A DNA stretch of 17,356 nt from Oscillibacter sp. Lineage in GTDB: Bacteria > Bacillota > Clostridia > Oscillospirales > Oscillospiraceae. A model generated the notes under the pieces. The model made no database searches. It was given only the letters and a program-made list of their open reading frames with translations, and was not told the origin of the DNA. Position 1 is the stretch's first letter. Each line of letters starts with the position of its first letter. The stretch spans positions 1 through 17,356 of the forward strand of contig VSMY01000052.1 of assembly GCA_009773995.1 (NCBI GenBank), given 5' to 3'. Shown here piece by piece: positions 1 through 6,939 of this stretch. A program made the translations under genes and the position numbers.

Positions 1-3
1 GCG

Positions 4-9
4 CTCCTT
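4..9 (-). promoter_or_regulatory. Ribosome binding site of a gene beyond the left edge
   Basis: Read on the minus strand, the bases after the UxaA large-subunit stop contain AAGGAG, a near-perfect Shine-Dalgarno core, followed by only a few bases before the window ends. This suggests a tenth gene of the same operon begins immediately outside the window. Its identity is unknown. Because a PdxA2-type dehydrogenase usually acts with a four-carbon acid sugar kinase (DUF1537), that is one candidate, by inference only. Confidence 0.5.
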
Positions 10-20
10 ACTTACACGAT

Positions 21-1184
21 TTACACGTAATTGCAGACCCGGGCGATGGCCATTTCCGTAAAGCCCAGGGCCTCCGCCTTCGTCTGGCGGCCGCTGGCCA
101 CCTGCCGCACCACCTCGTACAGCTCGCCGCCCAGCTCCTCCAGGGTCTTCTCTCCGTAGATGAGGGGAGAGGCGTCCAGGTCGATGTTGTCCTCCATCTT
201 GGCAAAGGTCAGCTTGTTGCCCGTAATTTTGATGACGGGGACGATGGGGTTGCCCGTGGGAGACCCCCGGCCGCTGGAGAACACCACCACCTGGGCTCCC
301 CCCGCCGCCATGGCGGCAACCGAGGAAGGGTCGTTGCCCGGGGTGTCCATGATGACCAGGCCGCTCTTGGCTTTCACCTGCTTGGCGTAGTCATAGACCG
401 CCATGACGGGGCTGTGTCCTCCCTTGTGGATGCAGCCCAGGGACTTCTCCTCCAGGGTAGTGATACCCCCCGCCTTATTGCCGGGAGAGGGGTTGCCCTC
501 CCGGACCTCTTCCCCCACCAGCCGCAGGGCCTTCTCATAGCGGCGGACAATCTCCAGGATGCGGTCGTGGACCTCCGGCGTGGCGGCCCGCTTGGCCAGG
601 ATGTGCTCCGCGCCGATGAATTCGGTGGTCTCGCTGAGGATGGAGCAGCCCCCGTCCTTCACCAGCCGGTCGCTGAGCTCGCCGATAACGGGGTTGGCCG
701 CCAGGCCGCTGGTGGGGTCGCTGCCGCCGCACTCCGTGCCCAGAATCAGCTCCGACATGGGGAACTCCTTCTTCTGAAGCATGGCCGCCTCCGCCGCCAT
801 CTCCTTGGCATAGCGCACGGCGACGTCCACCGCCTTTAAGGTGCCGCCCACTTCCTGGATGATCACCTGCTTGAGGGGCTTGTTGGTCCGCTCCCGGATG
901 GCCTTCACCACCAGGTCCATCTGGCAGTTCTCACAGCCCAGGGAAACCACCACGGTGCCGTAGACATTGGGGTTGGCGGCGTAGCCCGCCATCACGTCCA
1001 TGGTCAGCTGCTGGTCCGACTCCACCTGGGAGCAGCCCTGCTGGTTGTTGAAAGTCACCGCGCCGTTGACCTGCTGGGCAACGATGCGGGTGGTGTCGGA
1101 GGCGCAGACGCTGGCGGGCAGAATCAGCACGTAGTTGCGGACGCCCACCCGGCCGTCGGGCCGTTCATAGCCATAGAATGTCAT
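21..1184 (-). CDS. UxaA-family lyase/dehydratase, large subunit
   Basis: This 387-residue protein matches the C-terminal catalytic part of altronate/galactarate dehydratases and the large subunit of (R)-sulfolactate sulfo-lyase (SuyB), which is about this long. Visible family motifs are RPDGRVGVRNYV (8-19), QQGCSQ (48-53), LGCENCQ (82-88), ECGGSDPTSG (151-160), MDTPGNDP (279-286) and SSGRGSPTGNP (303-313). Enzymes of this family remove water, or sulfite in SuyAB, from a 2-hydroxy acid in a metal-dependent beta-elimination. Here the N-terminal SAF domain is a separate gene 12 bp upstream, as in SuyAB and unlike one-chain UxaA. The start is set by GGAGG seven bases before ATG. The family assignment is firm; the substrate is not determined. 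Confidence 0.9.
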   Translation of the reverse strand: MTFYGYERPDGRVGVRNYVLILPASVCASDTTRIVAQQVNGAVTFNNQQGCSQVESDQQLTMDVMAGYAANPNVYGTVVVSLGCENCQMDLVVKAIRERTNKPLKQVIIQEVGGTLKAVDVAVRYAKEMAAEAAMLQKKEFPMSELILGTECGGSDPTSGLAANPVIGELSDRLVKDGGCSILSETTEFIGAEHILAKRAATPEVHDRILEIVRRYEKALRLVGEEVREGNPSPGNKAGGITTLEEKSLGCIHKGGHSPVMAVYDYAKQVKAKSGLVIMDTPGNDPSSVAAMAAGGAQVVVFSSGRGSPTGNPIVPVIKITGNKLTFAKMEDNIDLDASPLIYGEKTLEELGGELYEVVRQVASGRQTKAEALGFTEMAIARVCNYV

Positions 1185-1196
1185 TCAATTCCCTCC

Positions 1197-1475
1197 TCAG
1201 ACGTTGGTGGAGTGGCTCTCCACGTTGTGGACGTGGACGTGCTGCCCGGCTTTGATGTCCGTGACGGCGGAGCCGATGTGCTGTCCGTATTTGACGACCG
1301 GCTCCCCCTGGGGGATGTCCCGGCAGGCCAGCTTGTGGTAAATGGTGATGTCTTCCAGGGCGGTGAGGCTGCGGCTCTCCCCGCCGCAGTCGTATTCCAC
1401 CGGCTCCCCCTTGGCGATGGGCTCGATGGCCACCACCACGTTGTCGGCGGGGTCGATGCGCATGGCGTTTTTCAT
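1197..1475 (-). CDS. UxaA/SuyA-type small subunit, SAF domain
   Basis: This 92-residue protein is a stand-alone SAF domain. It has the family pattern YHKLACRDIPQGEPVVKYG (about 46-64), then IGSA, then a histidine-rich end (GQHVHVHNVES, about 77-87). In one-chain altronate and galactarate dehydratases this domain forms the N-terminus and helps complete the active site. In two-subunit enzymes such as sulfolactate sulfo-lyase it is the SuyA subunit of similar length. It sits 12 bp before the large subunit and 14 bp after the LarA-like gene, so all three are probably cotranscribed. An AAAGGAGG site seven bases upstream supports the start. It should work only as a complex with the 21-1184 product. 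Confidence 0.88.
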   Translation of the reverse strand: MKNAMRIDPADNVVVAIEPIAKGEPVEYDCGGESRSLTALEDITIYHKLACRDIPQGEPVVKYGQHIGSAVTDIKAGQHVHVHNVESHSTNV

Positions 1476-1489
1476 GAGGGCTCCTCCTT

Positions 1490-2773
1490 TTAGAACAGAT
1501 TGCCCTGCGCGTCAAAGGGCAGGTCGTAGAGATCCGTGAGAATCTCAATGTTGGGGTTGGCCTTCGCCTGGGGCAGCAGGCCCTCGGAAATCTCAATTTC
1601 GCCGATGTGGGCGGTGTTGGGAATCCGGATCAGCTTCATGCGGTCGTGATCCTCCGCCTCGGGGCAGCACATCAGGGCCAGCTGGAGGGCCTCCCGGTCG
1701 TTGTCCATAATCATGGGAATCTTCATCAGGTGCAGGAAGGTGTTGGTCACGCCGGTGGGATAGGTCATCTCCAGCTTCATCCGGTTCACCAGCCGCCGGG
1801 TGGTTACCTCCGCCAGGCCGATGCCCTGGGCGTTGCCGTGGGTCTCGTCGGTGATGTCCAGGACGACCACCTTTTCCGCGTCGATGCCGCCGGAGCAGTA
1901 CTGCGGCAGGACGAAGCGGCCGGAGATATTGGGGTCCATGCCGTCGCCGGAGATGTTCTTCCCGATTTTGTCCACCACCAGCACGTCGCACTCGTCAAAG
2001 AGAAGCTTCGCGATGGTCCGGTAGGAGATTTCCTTCAGCTTGGGCTCCTCGTCAAGGATCTCCCGGGGAGTAAGGCCCTTGATGAGATAGGTGTCGTCAT
2101 AGGCGTTTTCAATGACGGCGATTCCCCCCAGCACAGGGCAGTTCTCCAGAATGGTCCGGCCGTATTCCTCCACCAGCTCGTGCATGATGGCGGGGCTCTG
2201 GTGGTGGATGGACTCCGCCCCCTTCTGCTTGCCCAGGCCGATGGCCATCATCTTCATCAGGCCGCTTTCGTAGGGCCCCCGGAAGGAGGTGTGGGGCTTG
2301 ATGCGGTTAAAGAGCAGAATGCCGTCGGCCTCGGAGGCGTTCTTGTCAATGAAGACCGGCTGCTTCCGCACGCCGGAGAGGCCAATCTGCACCGTCTCCA
2401 TGGAGCTTTTGACGGGGCAGCCCATGGCCTCCTCCGTAATGCCGTAGTCCTTGAGAATCTGGGTCTGGCCTTCGGCGGTGGCGCCGCCGTGGCTGCCCAT
2501 GGCGGCCACGATATAGGGCTCCGCCCCCTTGGACTTGACGAAGTCCACCATGGCCCGGGCCATAAGGGCGTTGTTGGTCATGCCCCGGCTGCCGCAGGTG
2601 ACGGCGATTTTCATGCCGGGTTTGATTTTCCCGCCCAGGTCCTCCCGGTCCAGCTCCCTTCGGACGGTGGCGGCGATGTCCTCCACGGGGATATGGGTCC
2701 GGTCGAAGTTCTGACGGATGCGCACCATTTTCGGAATGGGTTGGTTCTTGATCAAATCGGTAATGGTTTCCAT
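1490..2773 (-). CDS. LarA-like (DUF2088) nickel-dependent hydroxyacid racemase/epimerase homologue
   Basis: At 427 residues this is close to Lactobacillus LarA (about 424). LarA interconverts D- and L-lactate using a nickel-pincer nucleotide, and homologues act on malate, gluconate and other 2-hydroxyacids. Residues that line up with the LarA active site are His95 (in MGSHGGAT), His161 (RIKPHTSF), Lys174 (the pincer-linking lysine, in GLMKMM) and His190/191 (ESIHHQ). The usual FAGFSGGAK segment is replaced by SFRGPYESGLMKM, so this belongs to a divergent LarA branch and the substrate is probably not lactate. No cofactor-synthesis genes (larB, larC, larE) are in the window. GAGGAG lies seven bases before the start. 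Its place before the lyase genes suggests it converts one stereoisomer for the lyase; that is inference. Confidence 0.82.
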   Translation of the reverse strand: METITDLIKNQPIPKMVRIRQNFDRTHIPVEDIAATVRRELDREDLGGKIKPGMKIAVTCGSRGMTNNALMARAMVDFVKSKGAEPYIVAAMGSHGGATAEGQTQILKDYGITEEAMGCPVKSSMETVQIGLSGVRKQPVFIDKNASEADGILLFNRIKPHTSFRGPYESGLMKMMAIGLGKQKGAESIHHQSPAIMHELVEEYGRTILENCPVLGGIAVIENAYDDTYLIKGLTPREILDEEPKLKEISYRTIAKLLFDECDVLVVDKIGKNISGDGMDPNISGRFVLPQYCSGGIDAEKVVVLDITDETHGNAQGIGLAEVTTRRLVNRMKLEMTYPTGVTNTFLHLMKIPMIMDNDREALQLALMCCPEAEDHDRMKLIRIPNTAHIGEIEISEGLLPQAKANPNIEILTDLYDLPFDAQGNLF

Positions 2774-2803
2774 GAAAAGACTCCTCTCAGAAGGTTTCAG
2801 GAC

Positions 2804-3847
2804 TCACCCGCCGAAGGCCCGGGCCAGCAGCAGGCACAGGTGGGGAAAAATCGCGGTGGCAATCAGCAGCCGGTAAACCTGCACCAGAATCAGCCGGGGG
2901 CTGCTGACGCCGATGTCGGCGGAAATCAGGGCCATGTCGCCGGCTCCGGCGGGAGTGAGCATCAGCATTCCCTCCCGCAGGGGCACCTGAAACCGCCGCT
3001 CCATCCGCCTGCCAAAAAAGTAAGCGTTGGCCAGCAGCACAGCGATGGTAATGACGACGGCGGAGAGCACCGTCACCGGATTTCCAAACTTGCCGGGGTC
3101 CAGAAGACCCCCTATGTAAGCGCCGGAAACCACCTGCGCGGCTTGCCGGAGCCAACCGGGAAAGGGAATGGAAAAGCCGGAAAGATTCAGGGCGAAGGCG
3201 ATAAACAGGGGAAAGAGAATCGAGGCGGCGGGAACCTCCAGCCGGTTTCCAAGCCAGGCCCCGGCGGAGGCGGCCGCCAGCGCCAGAGACAGCCGGGCCC
3301 AGCCCCGGCGGTCCATCGCCGGTTTCTTCCGGACGGCGGCGTCCCCCGTCCCCTCCGGCATGGGGGGCGTGATGCGCTGCACCACCGAGGGAAACACCGC
3401 CACGCCCACCACCAGGCGGCAGAAATGCACCAGCAGCACCTTGGACGCGTCCGCGCCGAAATCCACGGCGATCAGCGTCACGTCGGAGATGCCTCCGGGC
3501 ACCGCGCAGATAAGGCAGCTCAGCAGATCGGAGTACCCGGTGAAAAACAGCAGTCCCCCGATGACCACATTCACCAGCAGCAGGGAACCGGTGATCATGA
3601 CAACCGGCTTATAAAAGGTTTTCAGCCGCCGGAAATCCTCCCGGCCGGCGGAACAGCCGATGAAGACCCCCGCGATCACCTGCGCGATATGCTTGGAGAC
3701 GGAAGGCACGCCTTCCATTTGAAAGCCGGCGGCCAAAACCGCCGAGGCCGCCGCCGCGCCGATCAGCATTCCCGCCGGGACATGCTTCCGGTAAAGGAGA
3801 AGTCCCGCGGCGGTGCAAAGCGCCAGCGTCAAAAGCGTCTGGAGCAT
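2804..3847 (-). CDS. AbrB-family membrane transporter-like protein
   Basis: This 347-residue, very hydrophobic protein has about ten predicted membrane segments in two similar halves, the layout of the AbrB family (Pfam AbrB, sometimes misnamed putative ammonia monooxygenase). Repeated family motifs are visible: the N-half has AVPGGISDVTLIAVDFGAD with VHFCRLVVG, and the C-half has TPAGAGDMALISADIG with VQVYRLL. The function of AbrB-like proteins is poorly known; they often sit next to tripartite transporters and hydroxyacid genes. It could move the product, a counter-ion or the substrate itself. A GGGGGG ribosome site five bases upstream supports the start. It lies 28 bp after the activator gene and 30 bp before the LarA-like gene, inside the same run. 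Confidence 0.85.
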   Translation of the reverse strand: MLQTLLTLALCTAAGLLLYRKHVPAGMLIGAAAASAVLAAGFQMEGVPSVSKHIAQVIAGVFIGCSAGREDFRRLKTFYKPVVMITGSLLLVNVVIGGLLFFTGYSDLLSCLICAVPGGISDVTLIAVDFGADASKVLLVHFCRLVVGVAVFPSVVQRITPPMPEGTGDAAVRKKPAMDRRGWARLSLALAAASAGAWLGNRLEVPAASILFPLFIAFALNLSGFSIPFPGWLRQAAQVVSGAYIGGLLDPGKFGNPVTVLSAVVITIAVLLANAYFFGRRMERRFQVPLREGMLMLTPAGAGDMALISADIGVSSPRLILVQVYRLLIATAIFPHLCLLLARAFGG

Positions 3848-3875
3848 CCAAGCCCCCCTTGATGTCGATGATTTA

Positions 3876-5750
3876 TTATTTGAGCCCCTCCTGCCGCTTG
3901 CTCATCCGCCAAAGGGTAGTCCGGCTGACCCCCAGCTCCCTGGCCAGCTCCGTTTTCGTCTTGGCCGGAAAAGAAGCCGGAAGGATGGAAGGAGGCTCGG
4001 AATCCGGCAAGTGGGCGGGGGCGGCGCCGGAAAAGCTGTGAAGCTCGTTGAGGTCCTCCACCGTCACGTCCGCCGCGTCGGACAGGACCACCAGCCGCTC
4101 GCAGATGTTGCGCAGCTCCCGGACGTTGCCGGGCCAGGCGTAGCGGCACAGCAGCTCCTGGGCCTCCGGGGTCAGCTTTGGGACCTGCTTGCCCAGGCCC
4201 GCCGCCAGAATGCGGAGCTGGCCCTCCATCAGGGGGATTACGTCGTCGGGCCGCTCCCGCAGGGGCGGAATCGAGATTTCCAGGGCGTTGAGCCGGTACA
4301 AAAGGTCGCTCCGAAATTTTCCCAGGGCAATCTGCTCCCGGATGTTCACATTGGTGGCGGCGATGACCCGCACGTCGATGGGGATGACCGACGCGCTTCC
4401 GATGCGGCGGATCTCTTTCTCCTGGAGGACCCGCAGCAGCTTCGCCTGGAGGGCCACGGGAATCTCCCCGATTTCGTCCAGGAAGATGGTCCCCCGGTGG
4501 GCCAGCTCAAAAAGGCCCATCCGTCCCTCCCGGGACGCGCCGGAAAAGGAGCCGGGCTCATAGCCGAACAGCTCGCTCTCCAGGAGATTTTCCGGCAGCG
4601 TGGCGCAGTTGATGGCCACAAAGGGCTGGGACATCCGCCCGCTGGCGGAGTGGATGCTGTGGGCGAACAGCTCCTTGCCGGTGCCGGTCTCCCCGGTAAT
4701 CAGCACGTCGGAGTCCGCCCGGCTGAATTTCTTGGCAATCTCCACCTTCTTCCGCATCTCCGGATTGACCGCGATGATGCTGCGGAAGGTGTACTTGGCG
4801 GCGGGGCCTTTCTGCACAAGGCTCTTCCGAATCCGGCGCTCCTCCTGAAGAATCTTGGAGGCGGCGCTGGTGGTGATCAGGGTGCCCACCCCGGAGTCCT
4901 CCCCGGAAATGAGCTTATAGCGGACATAGTACCTCTGGCCGCCGATGGTCACCAGCTTTTCCTCTCCGTCCCGGCAGGACTCCTCCCGGCTGCCGATAAA
5001 GGTCAGCCCGGCGTTCAGCCGCTGGACGGAGCCGCCCTTCCAGCCGGGGATAAAAGCCAGCCCATAGAGCTGATAGGCCTGGTCGTTGGCTTCCAGGATG
5101 TGGCCGGTCTCGTCTACCGCCAGTACCGCGTCGTCGCTGTTGTCCAGAATCATACGGATGATATTGGTTTTCGTCCGCTCGGTGTTGATGAGCCGGGCGG
5201 TATTCAGCGCCTCCTGGATGGCCCGCTCCAGGGTGGCGGGCCGGATGTGGATATAGGTGCAGGGAAAGCCCTGCTCCCGGCAGATGTTGCTGACGGTGCC
5301 TCCGCTGACGATGGCCTCCATGCCGTCCCGGCGGCATGCCTCCACCGCGTCATAGGCGCTCTGCTCATCCAGCACCTCGTAGAGCTTCAGCTCCGCCCGG
5401 CAAAGCTCGCTGAGCCCCGGAAGCACGGCCTTCAGGCCATCGTGGTGGAGGCACAGGCCGATTTTTTTCGGGTGGAAGGACTCCCGGCACTCCAGCAGGG
5501 CGGACAGGATATCCGTCCCGTCGAAGCCCAGGTGGGTGATATGCTTGCCGGGATACAGCCCGCAGAGCATCCGGTAGGTGATGCCCCGGGCGATGATGAC
5601 GTCGTAGTGGTTCAGGTGGTTTAAAATCTCGGGGCTTCCGAAATGGTGAATCGCGTCAATGCGTACCTCGTCGGTCTGTAATCTCCGCAGCAGGTCTCCG
5701 ATATAGCCCAGCTGGTCCGGGGAGGGCGCAAACACAATGACATTGACCAT
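3876..5750 (-). CDS. PrpR-type sigma-54 enhancer-binding activator (PrpR_N-PAS-AAA+-Fis HTH)
   Basis: This 624-residue regulator has, in order, a PrpR_N sensor (about 20-185, the domain that binds small acids in PrpR), a PAS domain (about 195-300), an AAA+ sigma-54 activation domain (about 325-555) and a Fis-type helix-turn-helix (592-617, ELARELGVSRTTLWRM). Walker A is GETGTGKE (353-360) and Walker B TIFLDE (421-426). The loop that touches sigma-54, normally GAFTGA, reads GSFSGA (400-405); its key Phe is kept. The gene lies in the middle of the run it probably controls, 89 bp after tctC. A weak site (AAAGGGAAG) precedes the start, in line with low expression. Its likely targets are the GAAACA sites at 10249-10334. 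The effector is unknown, probably the imported acid or an intermediate. Confidence 0.93.
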   Translation of the reverse strand: MVNVIVFAPSPDQLGYIGDLLRRLQTDEVRIDAIHHFGSPEILNHLNHYDVIIARGITYRMLCGLYPGKHITHLGFDGTDILSALLECRESFHPKKIGLCLHHDGLKAVLPGLSELCRAELKLYEVLDEQSAYDAVEACRRDGMEAIVSGGTVSNICREQGFPCTYIHIRPATLERAIQEALNTARLINTERTKTNIIRMILDNSDDAVLAVDETGHILEANDQAYQLYGLAFIPGWKGGSVQRLNAGLTFIGSREESCRDGEEKLVTIGGQRYYVRYKLISGEDSGVGTLITTSAASKILQEERRIRKSLVQKGPAAKYTFRSIIAVNPEMRKKVEIAKKFSRADSDVLITGETGTGKELFAHSIHSASGRMSQPFVAINCATLPENLLESELFGYEPGSFSGASREGRMGLFELAHRGTIFLDEIGEIPVALQAKLLRVLQEKEIRRIGSASVIPIDVRVIAATNVNIREQIALGKFRSDLLYRLNALEISIPPLRERPDDVIPLMEGQLRILAAGLGKQVPKLTPEAQELLCRYAWPGNVRELRNICERLVVLSDAADVTVEDLNELHSFSGAAPAHLPDSEPPSILPASFPAKTKTELARELGVSRTTLWRMSKRQEGLK

Positions 5751-5802
5751 AGCACTTCCCTTTCTTCACAAGGCGCAGGAGCTTCGCCGCGTCCAACGGG
5801 TC

Positions 5803-5830
5803 CAGGCGGGCCTGAAAACAGGCCCGCCTG
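5803..5830. repeat. Perfect 12-bp inverted repeat after tctC (hairpin without U-tract)
   Basis: CAGGCGGGCCTG and its exact complement are separated by AAAA, giving a 12-bp GC-rich stem nine bases past the tctC stop. No run of T follows it on either strand, so it is not a classic intrinsic terminator. In the operon transcript it probably protects the 3' end of the tct messages or lowers read-through into the activator gene. Confidence 0.75.
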
Positions 5831-5839
5831 AGAAGAGAC

Positions 5840-6874
5840 TCAGCTGATGCCGTTCTCCGCCATGTAATCGGCTTCGTAATCCGTGACGTAGGTGGTGGCA
5901 GCCGCGGTATCCATATACTGGTCCAGCAGCTGGTTGAGTTCCAGGTACTCCTTGTGCCAGGCGTCGGTGCCGGCGACCTTGCCCAGGACGTCGGACCAGA
6001 AGGCCACGGCGGCGTCGCTCATGGAGGCGGGAGCGGCCACGCCGCGCCACACGGGGACCTCCACGTTCTCATAGTCGCCGATTTCGGAGAGAGTGGGCGC
6101 GTCGGCCAGGTTGCCGCTGTAGCGCTCGGTGGCCAGAGCCAGGACGGGGGTCAGATCGCCGGACTCCACGTACTGGGAGGCGGCGGCGGGCTTGGAGATG
6201 ACAAAGTCCACATTGCCGCCCAGGGCCGCGGTGATGGCGTCGCCGGTGGAGTCGTAGGTGATGTAGCTCATTTGCGCGTCGGTCAGGCCCACCTCGGCCA
6301 GGAGCTTGTTGTAGGTGGTGATGTCGTCTCCCTTGGATCCGCCGATGACCACGAAGGTCCCGTTTTTCGCGGCCTCAATGGCGGCGGCGAAATCGTCCTG
6401 GCTTCCGCCGGCTTTGGCGTAGTCGGTCTTGGAGTCGGAGCCGGGGCAGGAGAACAGCAGCTGCTTATCCACCGCCATGATGGCGAGGATCCGGAAGTTG
6501 GCCGCCCGGTTCTTGGTATTCTGGACCATGGGCATCAGGTCGCCGGAGTTGAAGGTCAGCAGGTTGTAGTCCGCGTCGCCGGCTTTCATCGTGGCGATTT
6601 TGTTCCGGCCGATTTCGCCCGCGCCGTCGGTCTCATTGGACACCACGATGGTCTGGCCGTTTACCAGTCCCTCGTTGGTCATGATTTCGCTGATCTTCCG
6701 GGAGAAGATGTCGGATCCGCCGCCGGCGGAGGAGGTGCAGGTCCAGGTAACGGTCTTGGTGGGGGTGAACGTGCCGTCGCCGCCGCCGGACTTTCCGCCG
6801 CCGGAGCCGCCGCCGCAGGCGGTCAGGGCCAGGAGCATCAGGGCTGCAAGAGTCAGAGCCATTCGTTTTTTCAT
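5840..6874 (-). CDS. tctC: TctC/Bug-family solute-binding lipoprotein of the tripartite tricarboxylate transporter
   Basis: This 344-residue extracytoplasmic receptor has a lipoprotein signal (MKKRMALTLAALML, lipobox LTAC, Cys20), a Gly/Ser-rich linker and the Bug-family motif SSAGGGSDIFSR, which in relatives contacts the carboxylate ligand. It should deliver a carboxylic acid to TctA/TctB. The ATG at 6874 is chosen because AAGGAG sits ten bases upstream. An in-frame ATG eight codons earlier (6898) would put that ribosome site inside the coding region and add charged residues before the signal. It follows tctA by 65 bp containing a small hairpin, which may allow higher expression of the receptor than of the permeases. 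Ligands in this family range from citrate and tartrate to aromatic acids, so specificity is open. Confidence 0.93.
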   Translation of the reverse strand: MKKRMALTLAALMLLALTACGGGSGGGKSGGGDGTFTPTKTVTWTCTSSAGGGSDIFSRKISEIMTNEGLVNGQTIVVSNETDGAGEIGRNKIATMKAGDADYNLLTFNSGDLMPMVQNTKNRAANFRILAIMAVDKQLLFSCPGSDSKTDYAKAGGSQDDFAAAIEAAKNGTFVVIGGSKGDDITTYNKLLAEVGLTDAQMSYITYDSTGDAITAALGGNVDFVISKPAAASQYVESGDLTPVLALATERYSGNLADAPTLSEIGDYENVEVPVWRGVAAPASMSDAAVAFWSDVLGKVAGTDAWHKEYLELNQLLDQYMDTAAATTYVTDYEADYMAENGIS

Positions 6875-6902
6875 GGTAAATAATCTCCTTCTTTTCAATT
6901 AT

Positions 6903-6923
6903 ATTTCCATTGGGATTGGAAAT
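6903..6923. repeat. Small inverted repeat between tctA and tctC
   Basis: ATTTCCA and TGGAAAT (7-bp arms, 7-base loop) lie between the tctA stop and the tctC ribosome site. It is too weak for a terminator. A stem here could separate permease and receptor mRNA levels. Confidence 0.45.
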
Positions 6924-6939
6924 CAAACAAATTTGGGCG

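Noticed and set aside
1607..3862. Open frame of 751 codons on the plus strand opposite the LarA-like and AbrB genes
   Set aside because: It is antisense to two convincing genes, rich in Gly, His, Gln and Pro as GC-rich antisense frames are, and shows no domain or ribosome site.
3813..5624. Open frame of 603 codons on the plus strand opposite the activator
   Set aside because: The minus strand has all motifs of a sigma-54 activator. The plus reading is low-complexity antisense.
6875..6898. Upstream ATG that would add eight residues to TctC
   Set aside because: The AAGGAG site lies within this extension and serves the ATG at 6874; the shorter form gives a normal lipoprotein signal.
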